Shown piece after piece: positions 5,943-11,968 of a stretch of 11,968 nt of DNA (its first letter is position 1; each line of letters opens with the position of its first letter). The position numbers were made by a program, and so were the translations under genes. Under the pieces are notes generated by a model. That model did no database searches. It worked only from the letters and a program-made list of their open reading frames with translations, and had not been told where the DNA came from. The DNA comes from Anaerolineae bacterium (lineage in GTDB: Bacteria > Chloroflexota > Anaerolineae > B4-G1). The DNA lies in the NCBI GenBank assembly GCA_016783285.1, contig JADHWW010000065.1, positions 1 to 11,968 on the forward strand, read 5' to 3'.

Positions 5943-7904
5943 AAAAACGGGAAAGTGGTCAAGGAGATTGGATTCACAGCAGAGGCGCAGGAGCGAGATA
6001 GGCGATCAAGACCATCTACGAAATGGCGCATTGCCCATAAACTGACTCTGGCTTCTGTGCTGATGATCCTGCTGACGCTAGTGGCCGGGGGAGTTGGCCT
6101 ATGGCAGGTGTTCGCCATTGGCCAGGCGATCGGTGACGCCCGCGAAAAAGAGCAGCAACTGGCATGGTCTCTGGAGATGCTGGCCGGAGGACACAGGCTT
6201 GTCGCGGCGCTGGATCGCATGCTTTTGACGCAGGATCCACTCCTGGCAAGTACGGAGGTCGCAACATCTCTGGGCACTCTCAAAGCCTATATGGGGATCC
6301 TGCAGGAGTCTGGCGGAGAGGTAGGGGCTTTGGGCTTTCTTGAAGAGATACAGGTGGCCTACGGCGAGCTGCGCCAGGCGGTAAGTGAGGTAGACGTGCT
6401 AGCCCGACAGGAACTCTGGACGGAGGCAGGTGTGGCGCTGGCGCAGAAGGTCAGGCCAGCCAACAGACACATGGGCCTCCTCCTCCGGCGGCTGGTGCAG
6501 CAGGCCGATAGAGATGTGGAAGCGGCGGCTGCAAGCACCCAGGTAGTGGTCCGGGAGGCAGCCCTGCTGCTGGCCGTCTTGGTGGTGTTGACCACAGCCG
6601 TTGCCTTGGGCTGGCGACAGTTCGTGTTCCGGGGTTTGAGTTTATCTATCAGCGAACTGCGGCAAGGGGTGGCGCGCATCAGCAGCGGTGACCTCGAATA
6701 CAAGTTGGATGTTCGAACTGGCGATGAGGTCGAGGAGTTGGGTGATGAGTTCAACAAGATGGCAGAGGATCTGGCTGGCTTGATCGGCAGTCTAGAACAG
6801 CGCGTGGCCGCCCGCACACGCGGCTTGCAGATGGCGGCCGAGGTTGCCCGCGCCACCACCTCGGTGCTCGTCCCCAACGAACTCCTGGGCCAGACGGTTG
6901 ACCTTGTCCGCGAGCGATTCAACCTGTACTACGTGGGCCTGTTCCTTCTCGACGAAGAGCGGCGGTTCGCCATGCTGCGCGCTGGCACAGGCGAGGCCGG
7001 ACAGAGTATGATGGAGCAGGGGCACAGGCTGGAGGTGGGCGGTGAGTCTATGATCGGTTGGTGCACGGCCAGAGGCGAGGCCCGCATTGCTTTGGACATC
7101 GGTGAGGAGGTGATCCACTTTGATAACCCCCTCTTGCCAGAGACGCGCTCAGAGATGGCGTTGCCGCTGCGTTCGCGGGAACGTGTCATCGGTGCCATGA
7201 CCGTGCAGAGTGTGGAAGAGGCCGCCTTTGACGAAGCGGACATCGCCGTGATGCAGACGGTGGCCGACCAGGTGGCGGTGGCGATTGACAACGCCCGGCT
7301 GTTTGCCGAGACGCAGGCCGCGCTGGAGGAGGTGGAGGTCGCCCACCGGCGCTATCTGCGCGAGGCGTGGACCGGATATTTGCCAACCGTGAGGGAGACC
7401 AGTTACGAAACTGGGCATCCGGGCGCCGCACCCCTAGGCGACACGATGCTGTCCGGGATTCGGCAGGCGGTGGAGCGGCAAAGCGCGATGGCGCTGACCG
7501 TAAACGGTGACGAGGGGGAAATGGGCTACTCCACTCTGGTCGCGCCCATTGCCCTGCGCGGTGAGATCATCGGTGTTTTGGGCATCTATGACGATGATGA
7601 GGCTCGGCAATGGACCGACGACGAGATTGCCATAATCGAGGCCGTCGCCGAGCGTTTGGCCCTGGCCGCTGAGAACCTGCGGCTGCTTGATGAAACTCAG
7701 CGCCGCGCCACCCGCGAGCGGTTGGTCAGCCAGATCACCGCCAGGGTGCGTGCCTCGATGGATGTGGACACTATCCTGCAGACGGCGGTACGGGAGTTGG
7801 GCCGGGCATTGGGCACCGACCGGGCGTTCGTACAGTTGAGCACGGGCGCGCAGGCGCAGTCAGCGACGACAGCAGCCGAACAGTCGGGCAACGAGAGGCA
7901 ATGA
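5940..7904 (+). CDS. Membrane HAMP-GAF sensor protein with no output domain
   Basis: This 654-residue protein begins with a basic cytoplasmic segment (1-34), then transmembrane helix 1 (about 36-58). An extracytoplasmic, mostly helical region (about 59-207, resembling a four-helix-bundle or CHASE3-like sensor) leads to helix 2 (about 208-227). HAMP covers about 229-285 with ISSGDLEYKL and DEVEELGDEFNKM. GAF1 is about 301-452. Next comes a short module starting RRYLREAWTGYLP (Trp477) and joined to what looks like only the C-terminal half of a GAF domain (about 532-581, LRGEIIGVLGI and WTDDEIAIIEAVAE). The tail (about 588-635) resembles the first helices of another GAF domain, then ends. No kinase, cyclase or methylation domain is seen. 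The layout matches the membrane-proximal part of the large kinase encoded next. It probably binds partners through its HAMP and GAF helices; ligand and output are unknown. Confidence 0.9.
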   Translation: MKNGKVVKEIGFTAEAQERDRRSRPSTKWRIAHKLTLASVLMILLTLVAGGVGLWQVFAIGQAIGDAREKEQQLAWSLEMLAGGHRLVAALDRMLLTQDPLLASTEVATSLGTLKAYMGILQESGGEVGALGFLEEIQVAYGELRQAVSEVDVLARQELWTEAGVALAQKVRPANRHMGLLLRRLVQQADRDVEAAAASTQVVVREAALLLAVLVVLTTAVALGWRQFVFRGLSLSISELRQGVARISSGDLEYKLDVRTGDEVEELGDEFNKMAEDLAGLIGSLEQRVAARTRGLQMAAEVARATTSVLVPNELLGQTVDLVRERFNLYYVGLFLLDEERRFAMLRAGTGEAGQSMMEQGHRLEVGGESMIGWCTARGEARIALDIGEEVIHFDNPLLPETRSEMALPLRSRERVIGAMTVQSVEEAAFDEADIAVMQTVADQVAVAIDNARLFAETQAALEEVEVAHRRYLREAWTGYLPTVRETSYETGHPGAAPLGDTMLSGIRQAVERQSAMALTVNGDEGEMGYSTLVAPIALRGEIIGVLGIYDDDEARQWTDDEIAIIEAVAERLALAAENLRLLDETQRRATRERLVSQITARVRASMDVDTILQTAVRELGRALGTDRAFVQLSTGAQAQSATTAAEQSGNERQ

Positions 7905-7912
7905 GAAGGAAG

Positions 7913-7917
7913 AGGAG
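7913..7917 (+). promoter_or_regulatory. Ribosome binding site deciding the start of the large kinase
   Basis: AGGAG lies 7 nt before the ATG at 7925. An in-frame ATG at 7901 overlaps the previous stop (ATGA) and would add eight residues (MRRKRRQV), but its purine tract GAGAGG (7893-7898) is only 2 nt away. The 7925 start is therefore preferred. Confidence 0.7.
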
Positions 7918-7924
7918 ACAAGTA

Positions 7925-10900
7925 ATGCCATCTCCAAGTATTCGCTGGCACCAACCGCGAGTCAGACAGAGTATCCGGATCCGGTTGCTGGTGTTACTGT
8001 TGGTCTTGACTACGATCTCGGTGCTGACCGTTGGCTACCTGGGTATTAACTCGGTCCAGAGTGTGGGAGAGAACGCGCAACAGATCGGCGCCGAGGCGTT
8101 GCGCGCTCAGGCGGAGGAGTATCTGCGCCAAGTGACCGTTGGTGACGCTCAGAGGAACGATCTCATATTCAGGGGAGTACAACACGACGCACAGAATGTG
8201 GCCCGGTACGCCGCGGGTGTCTTCGAGAGGCCAGATGTCTTCACCGGTGGGGCCTATTGGCAAGTTGAGGATCACATGTTCGTCGGACCCGACGGACAGT
8301 ATATGAATGGTGAGACCGATGTAAGCGATGCCTTTGTTCCAAACTTTGTAGACGTAGACGATGAGTTGCTAACGGTCCTGGAGTTGGGTGCGTATCTGGA
8401 TTTCATTTTGGCCCCGACCTACGAAAGCGACCCCAACACGGTGGCTATATACCTGGGAACGGAAGGAGATGTACTTCGATACTACCCGAATATCAACATA
8501 GGGACTCTCGTTCCACCAGACTTTCAAGTCACCCAGCGTCCCTGGTACGTCAGCGCTATCCCGGAGAACAACCCGGAGCGGGTGGTGGTATGGTCGCCTG
8601 TCTATGTTGACGCGACTGGCCAAGGCTTGATGGTAACGGCAGCGGCCCCCGTCTACACCGGCCGGGGTGAATTCGTGGGGGTCGTCGGTATTGACGCCAC
8701 TCTGAAGGACATCAGCGCCAACGTCGAAGAGGCTCGGTTGCTTGGCAGTGGTTACTCTTTTCTCGTTGATGAGACGGGACGTGCTATTGCTCTGCCGGAA
8801 CAGGGTTATTCTGATATCCTGGATCGTCCCGCTGAGCCCGACGAGGTTGGGGCCGACTTGAGTGAGGTCACGACAGAGTTCGCCCCTGTACTGGCCAAAA
8901 TGATGTCCGGCTCGACTGACTTTGATACCATGGAGGTAGGCGGAAGGGAATTGCTTATTGCCTATGCCCCTCTGGAGAGCATGGGATGGAGCTTGGCCAA
9001 TGTGGTTGAGACAGAGACAGTGCTCCAGATTATGGTCACTTTGCGAGAAGAGTTGAAGACTTCGGCCAGGTCACTGGTGCTGGCGCGCATCTTGCCCGTT
9101 GGCGGAGGTATTCTCGTTGCAGTGGTGGTGATTGGCCTGTTGTTGACCAATCGCCTGGCTGACCCAATACAAAGACTGGCAATAGCGGCTCAACAGATTG
9201 GAGCTGGTCAGTGGGATGCCCCGCTCCCACGGGCAGGCAATGACGAGATTGGTGTTCTCTCCCAGGCCTTCTCCGGCATGACCGTGCAGTTACGCGAGTT
9301 GATGGAAGACCTGGAGCAACGTGTGGCCGACCGCACCCGCGACCTGGAGCGCCGCGCCATCCAAATGCAGGCCGCGGCCGAGGTGGCCCGCGACGCCACC
9401 GCCATCCACGACGTGGATGAACTACTTGATGAGACCATGCACCTCATTTCCGAGAGATTCGGCTTCTACCACGCCGGTGTCTTTCTGCTGGACGACGCCC
9501 GGCAATACGCCATCCTGCGCGCTGCTTCCAGCGAGGGTGGTCGCCGGATGTTGGAACGAGGCCACAAACTGGCGGTGGGCAAGGTCGGCATCGTGGGCTA
9601 CGTCGCCGGCAGTGGTCATCCGCGCGTCGCCCTCGACGTGGGGGAGGATGCCGTGTTCTTCGACAATCCTGACCTGCCCCAGACGCGCTCGGAGATGGCG
9701 CTGCCGCTACGCGTGCGCGGTGAGGTCATCGGTGTCCTGGACGTGCAATCTACCGAGGCGGCTGTCTTCAGCGATGAGGACGTGGCTGTGTTGCAGACGA
9801 TGGCCGACCAGTTAGCCGTGGCCATCGAAAACGCCCGTCTCTTCCGGGAGACGCAGGATCGGGTGCGCGAACTCAGCCTCCTCTACGGCGAGTACAGTGC
9901 CACTGCCTGGGCTCGGCTGGCGCAGCCGGAGCGTCCGCTGGGCTACGTGTACGACCGCGTTGACGTCGCGCCAGTGGGACAATTGGCGGTACCGGCGCTT
10001 GACCTGGCCCTGCGGCGTGGGGAACCGGTCGCACTGGTCGAGCCAGAGGCGGCGGGGGCCGCGCTGGCGACGCCGCTCAAACTGCGCGGCCAGACCATTG
10101 GCGTCCTCGGCGTCCAGGAGATGGATGAGGCACGAGAGTGGTCACCCGACGAGGTCGCCCTCGTCGAGGCTGTGAGCAGCCAGGTATCGCTGGCGCTGGA
10201 GAATGCCCGCCTGTTCCGTGAAACCCAGCACCGTACGCAAGAACTGGCGCTGATTAACCGTGTTGTCTCGGCGGCGGTCTCCTTCCCCAACCTGCGCGAG
10301 ACTCTGGATGCCGTAGCAGCCGAACTGATTGATGCGTTCTCGCTGGGTCACGTGGGCATTGCCCTGCTCAATGAAGAACGCACTGAAGAACGCACTGCTC
10401 TGACTGTCGTGGCCGACCGTTCAAGTGTAGCGGATGACCTCAGCGCTGTGGGTGTCGTCTTACCCTTGGAAGGCAACCCCTCCTCACAACAGGTGATCGC
10501 CACGCGACGTCCCTTGGTCATCCTGGATGCCCAAAACAGTCCTCTCACCGCCTCGATTCACGATGTGATGCGCTGGAGGGGGACGCAGACATTGATAATC
10601 CTGCCGCTGGTTGCCGGGGATGAGGTGATCGGCACGTTTGGCCTGGATATTCTGGAGGCAGACCGTACCTTCACATCTGATGAGATGCGCCTGGCGGAGA
10701 CGATTGTGGTTCAGGTTTCCACAGTGGTCCAGAATGCCAGACTGTTCGAGCAGGTGCAGGCCACCCTGGCGGAGACGGATGCACTCTACCGTGCCAGCCG
10801 GGACATCGTCGTCGCTCGCACACCCGACGACGTGCTGCGTGCCTTCACCGGTCACGTGGTCGCGCCGGAGTTGGGGCGTTGCATACTGGCTCTCATAGAT

Positions 10901-11968
10901 CCCACCAGCCCGCCCGACGAACCTGTCGTGGAGGTCAAAGCCGCCTGGGAACCGGGGGACGCACGTCCGGCCATGCTCGGCGACCGTTGGGCCGTCTCCC
11001 AGATTCCTCTCATCGCCGGCATGGCCACTGAGCCCGTGGTTATCTCGGATGTGGTCACTTCGCCGGAGATGGACGAGGTTTCTCGTCACGTCTTCTTGAA
11101 TGTGCTGGACATCAAAGCGGCCGCCATCATTCCTCTTCTCGCTGGCGGGCGTCATCTGGGCTGGCTGCTGGTTGAGTCACTGGAGGGGCCTTACGACTTC
11201 GGCGAGCGGGAGGTGCGCCTCTATCGCGCTCTGGCCGGTCAGGCTGCCATGGCGCTGGAGCGGATCCGGTTGTTGGAGGAGACGGAACGGAGGGCGACCC
11301 AGTTGGCCGCCGCCTCCGAAGTCGCCCGCGATGCTACTTCCATCCTCGACGTAGACCAACTTCTCCACGAGACGGTGCAACTTATCTCCGAGCAGTTCGG
11401 CTTCTACCACGCTGGCGTCTTTCTCGTGGATGACAAACGGGAGTATGCCGTCTTCCGCGCTGCTTCCTCTGAAGGAGGCAGGCGCATGCTGGCCCGTGGT
11501 CACAAACTGGAAGTGGGCAAAGTGGGTATGGTGGGCTACGTCACCGATACCGGCAAGCCGCGCATCGCGCTGGACGTGGGCAAGGACGCAGTGCACTTCG
11601 TTAATCCCGACCTGCCCGAGACGCGCTCGGAAATGACGCTGCCGCTGCGGGTGCACGGTGAGGTCATCGGTGCGCTCGACGTGCAAAGCACGGAGGAGGC
11701 CGCTTTTACAGACGAGGACGCGGCTGTGTTGCAGACCATGGCCGACCAACTGGCCAACGCCATCGAAAATGCCCGCCTCTTCGGCGAGATCGAGCAGACC
11801 GCCGAGCGCCTGAAGGAACTGGATCGCCTCAAGTCCCAGTTCCTGGCCAACATGTCCCACGAACTGCGCACCCCCCTCAACTCCATCATCGGCTTCTCCC
11901 GGGTCATCCTCAAGGGCATTGACGGCCCGCTCACCGATTTGCAGCGCACCGATCTGCAGGCGATCTAC
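7925..11968 (+). CDS. Giant sensor histidine kinase: dCache, HAMP, five GAF-type modules, HisKA; 3' partial
   Basis: The frame stays open for 1348 codons to the window edge. Transmembrane helix 1 is about 20-40. A periplasmic dCache sensor (about 45-378) follows, with RPWY at 205-208, WSPVYVD at 223-229 and a GID aspartate at 257; this resembles the amino-acid-binding dCache_1 pattern. Helix 2 is about 384-408 and HAMP about 409-460. GAF1 is about 486-640. A short Trp-containing module with half a GAF covers about 649-765 (Trp662). GAF3 is about 775-945, GAF4 about 953-1119 and GAF5 about 1132-1286. HisKA begins near 1296 with SHELRTPL and phosphorylatable His1312. The ATPase domain, and any receiver domain, lie beyond the window. 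GAF1 and GAF5 are near-duplicates. Kinase identity rests on the HisKA box; amino-acid sensing is an inference. It is the sixth gene of the array and a likely phosphodonor for nearby receivers. Confidence 0.93.
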   Translation, partial: MPSPSIRWHQPRVRQSIRIRLLVLLLVLTTISVLTVGYLGINSVQSVGENAQQIGAEALRAQAEEYLRQVTVGDAQRNDLIFRGVQHDAQNVARYAAGVFERPDVFTGGAYWQVEDHMFVGPDGQYMNGETDVSDAFVPNFVDVDDELLTVLELGAYLDFILAPTYESDPNTVAIYLGTEGDVLRYYPNINIGTLVPPDFQVTQRPWYVSAIPENNPERVVVWSPVYVDATGQGLMVTAAAPVYTGRGEFVGVVGIDATLKDISANVEEARLLGSGYSFLVDETGRAIALPEQGYSDILDRPAEPDEVGADLSEVTTEFAPVLAKMMSGSTDFDTMEVGGRELLIAYAPLESMGWSLANVVETETVLQIMVTLREELKTSARSLVLARILPVGGGILVAVVVIGLLLTNRLADPIQRLAIAAQQIGAGQWDAPLPRAGNDEIGVLSQAFSGMTVQLRELMEDLEQRVADRTRDLERRAIQMQAAAEVARDATAIHDVDELLDETMHLISERFGFYHAGVFLLDDARQYAILRAASSEGGRRMLERGHKLAVGKVGIVGYVAGSGHPRVALDVGEDAVFFDNPDLPQTRSEMALPLRVRGEVIGVLDVQSTEAAVFSDEDVAVLQTMADQLAVAIENARLFRETQDRVRELSLLYGEYSATAWARLAQPERPLGYVYDRVDVAPVGQLAVPALDLALRRGEPVALVEPEAAGAALATPLKLRGQTIGVLGVQEMDEAREWSPDEVALVEAVSSQVSLALENARLFRETQHRTQELALINRVVSAAVSFPNLRETLDAVAAELIDAFSLGHVGIALLNEERTEERTALTVVADRSSVADDLSAVGVVLPLEGNPSSQQVIATRRPLVILDAQNSPLTASIHDVMRWRGTQTLIILPLVAGDEVIGTFGLDILEADRTFTSDEMRLAETIVVQVSTVVQNARLFEQVQATLAETDALYRASRDIVVARTPDDVLRAFTGHVVAPELGRCILALIDPTSPPDEPVVEVKAAWEPGDARPAMLGDRWAVSQIPLIAGMATEPVVISDVVTSPEMDEVSRHVFLNVLDIKAAAIIPLLAGGRHLGWLLVESLEGPYDFGEREVRLYRALAGQAAMALERIRLLEETERRATQLAAASEVARDATSILDVDQLLHETVQLISEQFGFYHAGVFLVDDKREYAVFRAASSEGGRRMLARGHKLEVGKVGMVGYVTDTGKPRIALDVGKDAVHFVNPDLPETRSEMTLPLRVHGEVIGALDVQSTEEAAFTDEDAAVLQTMADQLANAIENARLFGEIEQTAERLKELDRLKSQFLANMSHELRTPLNSIIGFSRVILKGIDGPLTDLQRTDLQAIY
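9380..9844 (+). repeat. Duplicated GAF module, copy 1 (GAF1 of the large kinase)
   Basis: This stretch encodes residues 486-640 and aligns without gaps to residues 1132-1286 (11318-11782). My hand count gives 32 differences in 155 residues, about 79% identity. Many codons are also shared at the DNA level, for example around CGCGCTGCTTCC and AGACGCGCTCGGA. Confidence 0.8.
10373..10396 (+). repeat. Tandem 12-bp in-frame duplication
   Basis: GAAGAACGCACT occurs twice in a row (10373-10384 and 10385-10396), duplicating the residues EERT (817-824) in GAF3 of the large kinase. Being a multiple of three, it keeps the frame. It lies in what should be a surface loop between two strands of the GAF fold. 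Confidence 0.85.
11318..11782 (+). repeat. Duplicated GAF module, copy 2 (GAF5 of the large kinase)
   Basis: This stretch encodes residues 1132-1286 and is the partner of the copy at 9380-9844, at a constant offset of 646 residues with no gaps. It sits directly before the HisKA helix, so of the two copies this is the one placed to act on the catalytic core. Confidence 0.8.

Noticed and set aside
7901..7924. ATG at 7901 (ATGA overlap) as start of the large kinase
   Set aside because: It is in frame, but its purine tract is only 2 nt away, whereas the ATG at 7925 has AGGAG at 7-nt spacing. It is kept as a possible alternative only.
11177..11860. Minus-strand open frame of 227 codons, with similar frames at 6792-7118 and 10484-11155
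   Set aside because: They recur opposite GAF domains because those domains are paralogous, so their complements look alike. They are not real genes.

Overview
The window looks like one continuous piece of a signal-transduction operon from a Chloroflexota bacterium, probably Anaerolineae-like. That assignment is inferred from three things: GC-rich DNA, long membrane-anchored multi-GAF sensor proteins, and short palindromic repeats of the CCTTCGACAGGCTC type that are common in such genomes. No 16S or taxonomic marker is present. All six genes lie on the + strand and are tightly packed (gaps 22, 17 and 58 nt, a 1-nt overlap, then 20 nt). Both outer genes run off the window. There is no gene-free stretch over 300 bases, and I found no tRNA, rRNA, CRISPR, transposase, terminator or convincing promoter.

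Layout: (1) 1-347, the 3' part of a stand-alone CheY-like receiver protein. (2) 370-2955, a membrane histidine kinase (Cache-like sensor, HAMP, GAF, HisKA, HATPase_c). Its sensor domain carries about 150 bp of in-frame palindromic repeat DNA, and its H-box reads SHELREPL instead of SHELRTPL. (3) 2973-3773, a ParA/Soj-type ATPase with no ParB partner in view. (4) 3832-5940, a six-helix membrane protein with two GAF domains and no output domain. (5) 5940-7904, a two-helix membrane protein with a helical sensor, HAMP and GAF modules, again without an output domain. (6) 7925 to the window end, a very large histidine kinase (at least 1348 residues) with a dCache sensor, HAMP, five GAF-type modules and the start of a HisKA domain.

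How they may work together: the two kinases are likely phosphodonors for the stand-alone receiver and perhaps for other receivers. The two GAF proteins without kinase domains may be accessory sensors that form mixed assemblies with the kinases, since their GAF domains are closely related to those in the large kinase. The ParA ATPase suggests that the membrane assembly may be positioned in the cell, as ParA-like proteins do for chemoreceptor arrays elsewhere. These links are inferences from gene order and domain content. The operon seems to have grown by repeated duplication of one GAF family.
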